A stretch of 64,000 bases of DNA from Chloroflexota bacterium (lineage in GTDB: Bacteria > Chloroflexota > Limnocylindria > Limnocylindrales > CSP1-4). Positions 8,544 through 16,924 of this stretch are shown one piece after another (position 1 is the stretch's first letter; each line of letters starts with the position of its first letter). The stretch lies in contig JACPOR010000001.1 in assembly GCA_016191425.1 (NCBI GenBank), positions 1-64,000 on the forward strand, read 5' to 3'. The notes beneath the pieces are model-generated. The model saw only the letters and a list, made by a program, of their open reading frames with translations, made no database searches and had not been told where the DNA came from. Both the position numbers and the translations under genes were made by a program.

Positions 8544-9350
8544 ATGACTGCGGTCCGACTTTCGCGCTCCGGGCGCAACGATGTCATCGCCCGCGTGACA
8601 CTCGCACGTCCCGAGACGCACAACGCGTTCGATGCGTCGGTGATTGCAGATCTGGCGGCAACGTTCGGTGCGCTCGCCCGCGAGGCGCCCACGACGCTCC
8701 GGGCCGTCGTCCTGGCCGGCGAGGGTCCGACCTTCTGTGCCGGGGCGGACATCGCCTGGATGCGCGCGGCGATGGCGCTCGACGTCGAAGGCAACGAACA
8801 GGACGCGATGGCCATGGCGGACATGTTCGAGACCATCGACACCTGCCCGGTTCCGGTCATCGCCCGGGTCCAGGGGGCCGCCCTCGGCGGAGGGATGGGC
8901 CTCTGTGCCGTGGCCGATCTGGTCGTCGCCGAATCCGGTGCACGGTTCGGGTTCACCGAGACGCGGCTGGGCATCCTCCCGGCCGTCATCGCCCCGTTCG
9001 TGATCGCCAAGATCGGCGAATCGAATGCGCGAGCCCTGTTCCCCGGCGGGCGCCGTTTCGATGCCCTGCGAGCCCAGCGGATCGGGCTTGTCCACGATGT
9101 CGTGGAAGGCGAGGCCGCGCTGGATGCTGCCGTCGATGCGGCGATCGACGACATCCTCGCCGCTGGGCCGACCGCCGCCCGAGCAGCGAAGTCCATCGTG
9201 CGCGAGGTGCGGGGCCTGGGCCACGGCTCATCGAAATGGCACACCGCCCGGGTCATCGCACGGCAGCGTACGAGCCCTGAGGCCCAGGAAGGCTTTCGGG
9301 CCTTCAGCGAGAAGCGCAGCCCCGGCTGGAATCCAGAGACCGACGATTGA
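8544..9350 (+). CDS. Enoyl-CoA hydratase family, probable methylglutaconyl-CoA hydratase
   Basis: Crotonase-fold protein of 268 residues. It has the oxyanion-hole segment GPTFCAGADIAWM and the second conserved segment GAALGGGMGLCAVADLVVAE, then FGFTETRLGILPAVIAPFV with the expected catalytic acid region. Its place between the two MCC subunits predicts hydration of 3-methylglutaconyl-CoA to HMG-CoA, the step after MCC. The crotonase family alone does not fix the substrate; that part is inference from context. The ATG at 8544 is used because of the -10 box; an alternative ATG at 8535 adds three residues. Confidence 0.85.
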   Translation: MTAVRLSRSGRNDVIARVTLARPETHNAFDASVIADLAATFGALAREAPTTLRAVVLAGEGPTFCAGADIAWMRAAMALDVEGNEQDAMAMADMFETIDTCPVPVIARVQGAALGGGMGLCAVADLVVAESGARFGFTETRLGILPAVIAPFVIAKIGESNARALFPGGRRFDALRAQRIGLVHDVVEGEAALDAAVDAAIDDILAAGPTAARAAKSIVREVRGLGHGSSKWHTARVIARQRTSPEAQEGFRAFSEKRSPGWNPETDD

Positions 9351-9487
9351 CCTGATCCCGACGCAGGCGAACGATCCTTCACTCGCCGGCTCTTCGCGGG
9401 CGAGCAGTTCGTCCGGGGAGACGCCCGGCGGCCGATAGTGCACGGAGTGGCGCATACGGACATTCCACGTGCGACAATCGCGACACG

Positions 9488-11764
9488 ATGGCGGACGATG
9501 AACTCAGTCCGAGCGAGGTCGCGCGCCGCGTGGGCACCACCACGCGGACCGTGCAGCGCTGGATCGCGCGCGGATCCCTGCCCGCCAGGCGCGTCGGAGG
9601 TCGCTGGCGTGTCGCGAATGTCGCGTTGGACGCGTTCATGCACGAGACCAGTCCGGTGGATCTGCCTCCAACGCTGCCCGAGCCTGGGCAAACGCCCGAG
9701 TCGCGTGGCTCCGGCATCGCGCGTCGCGGCCCTGGCTTCGACGACTCAGGTGGCTCGGGCGTCCCGCGTCGTTCAGGTGGCTCGAATGGCTCGGGAGGTT
9801 CGGGGGGTTCGGGGGGTTCGGGCGTCCCGCGTCGTTCAGGTGGCTCGAATGGCTCGAGAGGCTCGGGTGGTTCGGGAGGCTCGGGAGGCTTCGCTGCCGA
9901 TGACGTCGCCCGGCCAATCCGTCATCTCTTCGTGGCCAACCGCGGTGAGATCGCCCGTCGCATTGCCCGAACCGGTGGCCGCCTCGGGGTGCGCGTCACC
10001 GTTCCCCCGACCATCGGGCCTGACGCCCTCGATCTCCTCGACATCGAATTGGTCGTGAACGCGGCGGCCACGGCGGGCGCCGACGCCATCCATCCCGGCT
10101 TTGGATTCCGGGCCGAGAACCCGGACTTCGCCGAGGCCGTGGAGCGGTCGGGCATGCGCTGGGTGGGCCCTCCGGCCTCGGCCATCCGGGCCATGGGCAA
10201 CAAGGCCGCCGCGCGTCGCCTCGCGGGGTCACTCGGCATCGAGATCGTCCCAGGCTACGACGGCGCCGATCAGTCACCCGAGGCGCTCTCCGCGGCCGCC
10301 GCGACCATCGGTTTCCCGATCCTCATCAAGCCGGCGGCCGGTGGCGGCGGCAGGGGCATGCGGGTCGTCCGAGACCAGGCTGCCTTCCCCGACGCCTGTG
10401 CGTCGGCACGTCGCAAGGCGCAGGCGGCCTTCGGCGATGACCGGCTCATCCTCGAGCATCTGGTCGAGGGCGCCCGACATATCGAGGTGCAGGTCCTCTT
10501 CGATGCCCACGGGGCCGGGGTCCACCTCGGCGAGCGCGACTGCTCCCTCCAGCGTCGCCACCAGAAGATCCTGGAGGAGTCGCCATCGCCCGCGGTTGAC
10601 TCCACGCTGCGGCTGCGGCTGGGCGCGAGTGCCCTCTCGCTGGCCGGGGCGGTCGGGTACGTGGGCGCCGGGACGTGCGAGTTCCTGGTGACCGACCGCG
10701 CTGAGGTCTTCTTCCTCGAGATGAACACCCGGCTCCAGGTGGAGCACCCGGTCACGGAGCTCGTCACCGGGCGCGATCTCGTCGCGGATCAGTTGCGGAT
10801 CGCCGAGGGAGCCCGGCTGGGTACCACCCAGCCTGCGATCGACGCTGCCCTGGGCGCCGGCGGGCATGCAATCGAGGTCCGCCTGTACGCAGAGGACGCC
10901 GAGGATGGGTTCCTGCCGGCAACCGGGCGGGTCGCCCGACTTCGATGGCCGGCCGGCGACGGGATCCGGATCGATGCGGGGATCGACGAAGGCGACGAGG
11001 TCACGGGGCGGTTCGACCCGATGCTCGCCAAGATCATCGCCCATGGCACGGATCGCGCCCAGACGCTCGATCGACTGACGGCCGCGCTCGATGGCACGAC
11101 CGTGCTCGGCCTGACCACGAACCTGCGGTTCCTGCGCTGGCTCGTCCGCGAGCCCCTCGTGCGCTCCGGGCAGGCTCGGATCGACTCACTCGACCGGATC
11201 TGGCCTCCCGGTGACATGGCGGATCGCATCCGGATCCCGGACGCCGCCTGGTCGGCCGCGGCACTGGCGCTGGGCGTCGACGGCTGGCGCCTCAATGCCT
11301 CATCGCGGATACGGCTGACAACCGAGGACGGGACCGAGCGTATGGTGTTCCGTCCCGCCCTCGAGCCGGACCCGCTGCCCACTGCGACGCACACGGCGAC
11401 GCCCCCGGCGCTCGCTGACCTCAGCGCTCCCGGCGCAGACCGCGTTGCCCACGTCGATATCGAGGGCCGAAGTGTTGCCTTCCGCGTCGCTGCGCCTCCG
11501 GACGTCGATCGGGCTGCCCGCGCGGCGCTCGCGCATCACGCCGGTGGACCCTCCGAGGTCACCGCACCCATGCCCGGCAACGTGCTCGTGGTCCATGTCG
11601 TCCGTGGGCAGGCCGTCGCGACCGGAGATCCGATCGTCACGCTGGAAGCCATGAAGATGGAGCACCAGGTGGTCGCACCCATCGACGGCACGATCGCCGA
11701 ACTCTCCGTTCGACGTGCGGACCAGGTCGCCCGAGGTCAGGCGCTCGCGATCGTCGAGCCGTAG
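9488..11764 (+). CDS. mccA: HTH-biotin carboxylase-BCCP fusion, probable MCC alpha subunit
   Basis: A 758-residue protein with three parts. Residues about 5-45 form an excisionase/MerR-like helix-turn-helix (SEVARRVGTTTRTVQRWIARG, then RRVGGRWRV; first span shortened here to SEVARRVGTTTRTVQRW). Residues about 55-140 are a Gly/Ser-rich linker with a repeated VPRRSGGSNGS segment. From about 143 comes a biotin carboxylase: VANRGEIA, KPAAGGGGRGM, ERDCSLQRRHQK, MNTRLQVEHPVTE. The C-terminus is a biotinyl domain with EAMKMEH, Lys723 being the biotinylated residue. In the N-terminal BC subdomain about 19 residues found in E. coli AccC between the first helix and HPGYGF are missing. The enzyme should carboxylate biotin using ATP and bicarbonate for MCC beta. 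A DNA-binding role for the N-terminus is unproven. Confidence 0.88.
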   Translation: MADDELSPSEVARRVGTTTRTVQRWIARGSLPARRVGGRWRVANVALDAFMHETSPVDLPPTLPEPGQTPESRGSGIARRGPGFDDSGGSGVPRRSGGSNGSGGSGGSGGSGVPRRSGGSNGSRGSGGSGGSGGFAADDVARPIRHLFVANRGEIARRIARTGGRLGVRVTVPPTIGPDALDLLDIELVVNAAATAGADAIHPGFGFRAENPDFAEAVERSGMRWVGPPASAIRAMGNKAAARRLAGSLGIEIVPGYDGADQSPEALSAAAATIGFPILIKPAAGGGGRGMRVVRDQAAFPDACASARRKAQAAFGDDRLILEHLVEGARHIEVQVLFDAHGAGVHLGERDCSLQRRHQKILEESPSPAVDSTLRLRLGASALSLAGAVGYVGAGTCEFLVTDRAEVFFLEMNTRLQVEHPVTELVTGRDLVADQLRIAEGARLGTTQPAIDAALGAGGHAIEVRLYAEDAEDGFLPATGRVARLRWPAGDGIRIDAGIDEGDEVTGRFDPMLAKIIAHGTDRAQTLDRLTAALDGTTVLGLTTNLRFLRWLVREPLVRSGQARIDSLDRIWPPGDMADRIRIPDAAWSAAALALGVDGWRLNASSRIRLTTEDGTERMVFRPALEPDPLPTATHTATPPALADLSAPGADRVAHVDIEGRSVAFRVAAPPDVDRAARAALAHHAGGPSEVTAPMPGNVLVVHVVRGQAVATGDPIVTLEAMKMEHQVVAPIDGTIAELSVRRADQVARGQALAIVEP
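9758..9856 (+). repeat. In-frame linker repeats in MCC alpha
   Basis: A 36-bp segment beginning GGCGTCCCGCGTCGTTCAGG occurs at 9758-9793 and 9821-9856 with GGTTCG-type 9-mers between, encoding the Gly/Ser linker between the HTH and the biotin carboxylase. Confidence 0.85.
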
Positions 11765-11813
11765 CGGTACTCTCTGCCGGAGCGCACCCGAACTCCAGGA
11801 GAGCGACCCCGCG

Positions 11814-12017
11814 ATGGCAACCGCATCGAAGAACCACGACACAGGCACCCTTCCGGAGAATCGCGACGCCCTGCTCGCGCTGCATCGCAAGGCGCGCGAG
11901 CGGCGGAATGCCGCTCCGCTGATGAGCGAGGAACGTGCCGAGGCGGCCGAGGAAATCGCCCGCATCGAGGTTCACATCGCCCGTATCGAGCGGGCGATGG
12001 ACCCGCCCCTCGTCTGA
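11814..12017 (+). CDS. Small helical protein of unknown function
   Basis: A 67-residue, highly charged protein between MCC alpha and HMG-CoA lyase. Residues about 18-62 (HRKARERRN...EERAEAAEEIARIEVHIARIERAM) have a heptad-like pattern and probably form a helical hairpin or coiled coil. AGGAG lies about 10 nt before the ATG, supporting translation. No family is recognised. Its position in the leucine cluster suggests co-expression, not a defined role. Confidence 0.65.
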   Translation: MATASKNHDTGTLPENRDALLALHRKARERRNAAPLMSEERAEAAEEIARIEVHIARIERAMDPPLV

Positions 12018-12098
12018 CCAGAGTCAGGCAGGACGCGAGCCCACCACGGACGACGGCCATCGCCCCAGTCGTGAGCCCGGCGTAGCTCACGTCGATCG

Positions 12099-13025
12099 AT
12101 GAGCGAGCACGTCCGGATCTACGAAGTCGGCCCCCGCGACGGACTCCAGAACGAGTCGGTCATCGTGCCCACGGTCGCGAAACTGCGGTACATCGAGCTC
12201 CTTGTCGCGGCCGGGTTGCGCGAGATCGAGGCAACGAGCTTCGTCTCACCGAACGCCATCCCGCAGCTCGCCGACGCGGACGTCCTGCTGCCGCTGCTCC
12301 CGCGCGCACCGGACGTCCGCCATCCCGTCCTCGTCCCGAACGAGCGCGGGATGGATCGCGCGGAGGCTGCCGGGGCCGACGCCGTCGCGGTGTTCACGGC
12401 AGCCACGGATGCCTTCACCGAGCGGAACATCGGGATGTCGATCGCGGCGTCGATCGAGGCGTTCCGGCGAGTCCTGCGGCGAGCGGCAGCCCTCGGCTGG
12501 TGGCGCCGCGGCTATGTGTCGACCTCGTTCGGTTGTCCGTACACCGGCGCGGTCGCGCCGGACCGGGCGGTCGACGTCGCCCTGCGACTCCTCGACCTCG
12601 GCGTCGAGGAGGTCTGCTTCGGCGACACCATCGGCGTCGCCGTCCCGCGCCAGGTCCGGGCTCTCATCGCTGCCGCCGTCATCGCCGGCATTCCGATCGA
12701 GCGGATCGCCTGCCATTTTCACGACACTCGCGGAACGGCCCTCGCCAACGTCGCCGCCGGCCTTGAAGCCGGCGTCCGCTGCTTTGATTCGGCCGCCGGC
12801 GGAACGGGCGGCTGCCCCTACGCGCCGGGGGCTGCCGGGAACCTCGCGACCGAGGATCTCGTGTACTTCCTCGATGCCTCCGGCTGGGATCACGGCGTGG
12901 ACCTTGGGAGCCTGCTCCAGGCGGCCCGCTTCGCCGCGGGCGCGCTCGGAACGGCGCTGAAGACCAAGGTCGGGCAGGCCGGAGGCTGGGACACAAGCAC
13001 CGGCAGCCCGTTCGGCAGAGCGTGA
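12099..13025 (+). CDS. Hydroxymethylglutaryl-CoA lyase
   Basis: TIM-barrel lyase of 308 residues splitting HMG-CoA into acetoacetate and acetyl-CoA, the last step of leucine degradation. It shows VGPRDGLQNE with the metal-binding Asp and catalytic Arg, EATSFVSPNAIPQLAD, the STSFGCPYTG segment, CHFHDTRGTALAN with the metal-binding His-x-His, and the flexible-loop signature GGTGGCPYAPGAAGN with the catalytic cysteine. Length and motifs are complete. It closes the catabolic cluster; isovaleryl-CoA dehydrogenase and an acetoacetate-activating enzyme are not in the window. Confidence 0.95.
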   Translation: MSEHVRIYEVGPRDGLQNESVIVPTVAKLRYIELLVAAGLREIEATSFVSPNAIPQLADADVLLPLLPRAPDVRHPVLVPNERGMDRAEAAGADAVAVFTAATDAFTERNIGMSIAASIEAFRRVLRRAAALGWWRRGYVSTSFGCPYTGAVAPDRAVDVALRLLDLGVEEVCFGDTIGVAVPRQVRALIAAAVIAGIPIERIACHFHDTRGTALANVAAGLEAGVRCFDSAAGGTGGCPYAPGAAGNLATEDLVYFLDASGWDHGVDLGSLLQAARFAAGALGTALKTKVGQAGGWDTSTGSPFGRA

Positions 13026-13040
13026 CCGGTGATCCATTGC

Positions 13041-13046
13041 TAGCAT
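13041..13046 (+). promoter_or_regulatory. -10 box for the HNH gene (leaderless)
   Basis: TAGCAT, then 7 nt, then the ATG at 13054. Confidence 0.55.
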
Positions 13047-13053
13047 CCCGCGC

Positions 13054-13569
13054 ATGAACGGCGTCGTGCTCGTCCTCAACCAGGACTACGAGCCCCTGAA
13101 CGTCACGAACCTGCCACGTGCGTTCCGGCTCGTCTTCGGCGAGAAGGCCGAGGTGCTGGAGTACGACCACCAGATGATCCGGACGCCGCGCACCGAGTTC
13201 CGGGCCCCGTCCGTGATCCGGCTCCAGTACCGCATCCGCCGGCCGCGGCCACGGGTGAAGCTGACCCGACGCGAGGTCTTCGCCAGGGATCGCCACACCT
13301 GCCAGTACTGCGGGCACACTGCCCACGACCTGACCCTGGACCACGTCATCCCACGCCACCGTGGCGGCACGCATACGTGGGAGAACCTCGTGGCGGCGTG
13401 CAAGCTCTGCAACCACCGAAAGGGCAGCAAGACCCTGGACGAAGCACGCTTGCGCCTGATCCGTTCTCCGTTCGAACCGCGCAGCGACCTCTATTCCCTG
13501 TTCACGCCGTATCTCGTCGACGAGCGGAACGAGGCCTGGCGCTCGTACCTGTTCCTCGGCCGGAACTGA
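13054..13569 (+). CDS. HNH endonuclease family protein
   Basis: A 171-residue protein starting MNGVVLVLNQDYEPLNV, the N-terminal signature of a widespread chromosomal HNH family. The nuclease core is at about residues 80-125: CQYCG, then LDHVIPRHRGGTHTWENLVAAC and CKLCN. Two CxxC pairs bind a structural zinc, and the DH...N...H pattern is the metal-dependent active site. No intron, intein or phage gene surrounds it, and it sits in a run of housekeeping genes, so a chromosomal role rather than mobility is likely. The substrate is unknown. Confidence 0.9.
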   Translation: MNGVVLVLNQDYEPLNVTNLPRAFRLVFGEKAEVLEYDHQMIRTPRTEFRAPSVIRLQYRIRRPRPRVKLTRREVFARDRHTCQYCGHTAHDLTLDHVIPRHRGGTHTWENLVAACKLCNHRKGSKTLDEARLRLIRSPFEPRSDLYSLFTPYLVDERNEAWRSYLFLGRN

Positions 13570-13587
13570 TCGGCGGGGCTGCCCGCC

Positions 13588-14997
13588 GTGGAGATCCGAC
13601 CGCCCGAAACCGTTCTGGAGATCCTCGCCCGGCTGTGGGCGTCGGGCCATTCCGGCTACGTCGTCGGTGGGTCGCTCCGGGACGTGATCCTCGGGCGGGA
13701 GCCCGCGGATTGGGACCTGGCCACCGATGCCCGGCCGGAGCAGGTGCTCGAACTGTTTCCGGGCGCCGTCTACGAGAATCGATTCGGGACCGTCGGCGTG
13801 CGTCGCGACGGCATCACGTTCGAGATCACCACGTTTCGATCAGATCACGACTACGCGGATCACCGAAGGCCGCACCGGGTCGAATTTGGCGATGCCATCG
13901 AGGTTGACCTCGCCCGGCGGGACTTCACGATCAATGCCCTTGCCTGGGGTGCCGACGCGCCGGTGGTCGGTGGTGGTCGGGTGGCGCCGGTGGTCGGCGG
14001 TGGTCCCGTGGCGCCGGTGGTCGGCGGCGGTCCGGACGCGCCGGCGCTCCGCGACCCGTACGGCGGAATCGCCGACATCGAGGCGCGCATCATCCGCGCG
14101 GTCGGCGATCCACGGCGGCGGTTCGAAGAGGACGCGCTGCGGATGGTCCGGGCGGTCCGCCTGGCGACCACGCTCGACTTCAGCGTCGAGGCAGCCACGC
14201 TCGCCGCGATGCAGTCTCGCTCGTCCCTGATTGCGCACCTGTCCGCGGAACGTCTCGCCGCCGAGCTCGACAAGCTCCTGGCCGCAGACCGACCATCCAT
14301 CGGCCTGCGCCTCCTCGCAGCGACGGAGATCCTGGCCGTCTTCTCGCCTGAACTGGCGGCCCAGCGGGGAGTCCCGCAGAACAAGATCCCCGGCGAGGAC
14401 CTGTGGGATCACACGGTCCGGACGGTGGACGCGGTGCCCGCCGATCGCCCGGTGGTTCGACTGGCGGCCCTCCTTCACGACATCGGCAAGCCATCCACGA
14501 TGGCCGACGGCCACTTCCACGGCCACGATGCCGTGGGCGCGGACCTCGCCCTCGCCTTCCTGGTGCAGCTCAAGTTCCCTCGAGCGGTGACGGACCGCGT
14601 GACCCACCTCGTCCGGAACCACATGTTCACGTATGGCGAGGGCTGGAGCGACTCGGGGGTCCGCCGGTTCATCCGTCGCATCGGGCGCGAGGCGCTGACG
14701 CCGCTCTTCGATCTTCGGGAAGCGGACAACGAAGGAAGCGGCATGGCGCGGTCCTCGCATGGGCTCGACGAGCTCCGGAGGCGCATCGACGACCTCCTCG
14801 CGCGGCCCGTCGTCCTCGAGCGCGAGGATCTCGCGATCGATGGGTCAGATCTGATCGCGGAGCTCGGCCTCGAACCAGGGCCGGTGCTGGGGCGAATCCT
14901 CGATGAGCTGCTGGAGCAGGCGATCACGGATCCGGCCATCAACGATCGGCCCACCCTCATGCTGATGGCCCAATCGATGCTGACGGAGGACCGATGA
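13588..14997 (+). CDS. cca: CCA tRNA nucleotidyltransferase with HD domain
   Basis: Class II nucleotidyltransferase of 469 residues that adds or repairs the 3' CCA of tRNAs. The catalytic head has GGSLRDVILGREPADWDLATDA with the Asp-x-Asp metal ligands, then RRDFTINAL; the RNA-binding part has the segment GDPRRRFEEDALRMVRAVR. The C-terminal half is an HD domain (LLHDIGKP). Between RRDFTINALAW and the next conserved stretch (LRDPYGG), three 9-residue repeats of APVVGGG type are inserted, coded by a 27-bp minisatellite. GTG start; no clear SD, and 18 bp separate it from the HNH stop. Its stop overlaps the next ATG (ATGA). Confidence 0.92.
   Translation: MEIRPPETVLEILARLWASGHSGYVVGGSLRDVILGREPADWDLATDARPEQVLELFPGAVYENRFGTVGVRRDGITFEITTFRSDHDYADHRRPHRVEFGDAIEVDLARRDFTINALAWGADAPVVGGGRVAPVVGGGPVAPVVGGGPDAPALRDPYGGIADIEARIIRAVGDPRRRFEEDALRMVRAVRLATTLDFSVEAATLAAMQSRSSLIAHLSAERLAAELDKLLAADRPSIGLRLLAATEILAVFSPELAAQRGVPQNKIPGEDLWDHTVRTVDAVPADRPVVRLAALLHDIGKPSTMADGHFHGHDAVGADLALAFLVQLKFPRAVTDRVTHLVRNHMFTYGEGWSDSGVRRFIRRIGREALTPLFDLREADNEGSGMARSSHGLDELRRRIDDLLARPVVLEREDLAIDGSDLIAELGLEPGPVLGRILDELLEQAITDPAINDRPTLMLMAQSMLTEDR
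13957..14037 (+). repeat. In-frame 27-bp tandem repeat, three copies, inside cca
   Basis: Units 13957-13983, 13984-14010 and 14011-14037, each beginning GCGCCGGTGGTCGG and encoding nine residues. They lie between two conserved motifs of the nucleotidyltransferase head. Confidence 0.95.
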
Positions 14998-15509
14998 TCG
15001 AGCTCCTGCTGGTCGCGGAGGGATTCCTTGCCGAGGGCGACCTCGAGCGTGCGCACCATCTGTTCGCGCAGGTGGCCGAGGCCGATCCGCGCAACGCGAT
15101 CGCGGTCGTGGGACTGGCCCGGGTTGCGCGCCGAAGGGGCCTTCACGCACATGCCCTCGCTGAGGCGCGCCGAGCGCTGCTGATTGACCCGGACGAGGCT
15201 GCCGCGCAGCGCCTGATCACCGAATTGACGCGCGAGACCACGGTCGGCGCGGACCTGGCCGGGCCTGGGGCGTCGGAGCGGGCGCCCGCGTCCGAGTCCG
15301 AGCCTGAGGCGGCCCCCGAGTCCAAGGCGGCCCCCGAGTCCGAGCCCGAGCCTGAGGCGGCCCCCGAGTCCGAGCCGCCACCCGAGCCGCCACCCGAGCC
15401 TGCACCCGAGCCTGCACCCGAGCCTGAACCGGGGAACGCGCCGCCTGCCGCCATTGCCCGCCGGCCACTCCTCGATCGCATCCTCGCGCTGTTCGGCCTG
15501 CGCCGCTGA
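14994..15509 (+). CDS. TPR-like protein with Pro/Glu-rich tail
   Basis: A 171-residue protein. Residues 1-80 form about two tetratricopeptide-like helix pairs (GDLERAHHLFAQVAEADP; HALAEARRALLIDPDEAA). Residues about 95-150 are a repetitive acidic tail of ESEPEAAP and PEPAPEP units; a short Arg-Arg-Pro-Leu-Leu-Asp-Arg helix ends the protein. TPRs mediate protein contacts; the partner is unknown. It is translationally coupled to cca through the ATGA overlap. The tail is encoded by a CCCGAGTCCGAG-type degenerate repeat. Confidence 0.7.
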   Translation: MIELLLVAEGFLAEGDLERAHHLFAQVAEADPRNAIAVVGLARVARRRGLHAHALAEARRALLIDPDEAAAQRLITELTRETTVGADLAGPGASERAPASESEPEAAPESKAAPESEPEPEAAPESEPPPEPPPEPAPEPAPEPEPGNAPPAAIARRPLLDRILALFGLRR

Positions 15510-15538
15510 ACGGCGACCGCGCCCGGATCGGCCACCCC

Positions 15539-15544
15539 TATCCT
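15539..15544 (+). promoter_or_regulatory. -10 box for galE (leaderless)
   Basis: TATCCT, 6 nt, then the ATG at 15551; supports that ATG over the GTG at 15545. Confidence 0.55.
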
Positions 15545-15550
15545 GTGCCC

Positions 15551-16552
15551 ATGCGAATCCTCGTCACCGGTGGCGCCGGCTATGTCGGTTCCGTATCCGT
15601 CGAACGCCTCGTCGAAGCGGGCCATGACGTCACGGTCCTCGACAACCTCGCGACTGGACACGCTGAATCGGTCCCCGACGGCGCGACCCTGGTCCAGGGT
15701 TCCTTCGCAGACCCCGACACAATCGCCGATGTCCTGGCGCACAGCCGCATCGAGGCCGTCCTCCACTGCGCGGCCAAATCGCTCGTCGCCGAATCGATGT
15801 CGGATCCGGCCGCCTACTACCGGACGAACGTCGTGGGTGGCGTCATCCTCCTCGACGCGATGGGCCGGCTCGATGTTCGCCGGATCGTCTTCTCGTCGAC
15901 CGCCGCTGTGTACGGCGTCCCCGAATCATGGCCGATCCGCGAGGACGCGCCGACACGCCCGATCAACCCCTACGGTGCGACGAAGCTCGCATTCGAAGGG
16001 GCCATGGCCGGGTACGGCGCAGCGTACGGGCTCCGCAGCGTGAGCCTTCGGTACTTCAATGTCGCCGGGGCGTCGAATCGCAATGGCGAGGTCCACGACC
16101 CCGAGACCCACCTCATTCCGAACGTCCTCGTCGCCATGGAGGCCGGCCGTCCGCTGACGCTCTTCGGCTCCGATTATCCGACCCCCGACGGGACGCCGAT
16201 CCGGGACTACATCCACGTCCTCGACCTGGCCGACGCCCACCTCGCGGCCCTCGAGGCAACCGCATCAGACGACCCACGGACGGACGCACCGCTCGTCTGC
16301 AACCTCGGCAGTGGTGGTGGGTTCAGTGTTCGCCAGGTCCTTGCGGCGGCCCATGAGGTAACGGGGAAGCCTGTCCCCCACACCGTGGGACCTCGGCGCG
16401 TTGGCGACCCGCCGGTCCTCGTCGCCTCGATCGATCGTGCGGCCCGTATCCTGGACTGGCGACCTCGCCACTCGACACTCGGGGAGATGATCGGATCTGC
16501 CCGGGCGTGGCGGCAGGCCCACCCGGCCGCCTATGGGATCGGCGCCTCCTAG
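15551..16552 (+). CDS. galE: UDP-glucose 4-epimerase
   Basis: Extended SDR of 333 residues interconverting UDP-glucose and UDP-galactose. MRILVTGGAGYVGS holds the NAD-binding GxxGxxG; SSTAAVYG and YxxxK (YGATKLAFE) form the catalytic Ser/Tyr/Lys site; RYFNVAGA and RDYIHVLDLADAH are GalE signatures. Full length. The UDP-sugar it balances is also a donor for cell-envelope or solute glycosylation, including possibly the 19-24 kb operon. Confidence 0.93.
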   Translation: MRILVTGGAGYVGSVSVERLVEAGHDVTVLDNLATGHAESVPDGATLVQGSFADPDTIADVLAHSRIEAVLHCAAKSLVAESMSDPAAYYRTNVVGGVILLDAMGRLDVRRIVFSSTAAVYGVPESWPIREDAPTRPINPYGATKLAFEGAMAGYGAAYGLRSVSLRYFNVAGASNRNGEVHDPETHLIPNVLVAMEAGRPLTLFGSDYPTPDGTPIRDYIHVLDLADAHLAALEATASDDPRTDAPLVCNLGSGGGFSVRQVLAAAHEVTGKPVPHTVGPRRVGDPPVLVASIDRAARILDWRPRHSTLGEMIGSARAWRQAHPAAYGIGAS

Positions 16553-16924
16553 ACCTGGACCGCGGTCGTCGAGCGGATCGTCGGAAGGCGACCTACTGCC
16601 CGCCCTGCTGCCTCCGCCACGGCCGGTAGCGCCGTGCAGCGCCGTGCGGCGCGCTGAATCGCCCGCTGCTAGCGCGGGTGTGTCGATATCGGAGGCCATG
16701 GGCTCGCCCTCGTGCGGGGCTTCCTTGCCTGGGCCGAACCGGGACCCGAGTCGCCGCCGTGCAACCACCAGTAGCACGAATCGCACGAATGAGCAGGACC
16801 CACCCCCGACTTCCGGCGGTTCTGACCCGGATCGGCCCACGGGTCACGCTCGATCATCCAGAACCGGCAACTGAGGGTGACACCAGTAGGTCCCGGCAGC
16901 CGCAGGACCACGGCCCACCGGCTG
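16553..16924. other. Intergenic region, no gene seen
   Basis: 372 bp between the convergent galE and UMF1 genes. It contains a short duplication AGCGCCGTGC and no frame with a recognisable protein. No strong terminator hairpin with a T-tract is visible. Confidence 0.6.

Noticed and set aside
13054..13569. HNH gene as part of a mobile intron, intein or phage
   Set aside because: No split gene, integrase or phage gene nearby; the family with the MNGVVLVLNQDYEPLNV start is chromosomal and common.
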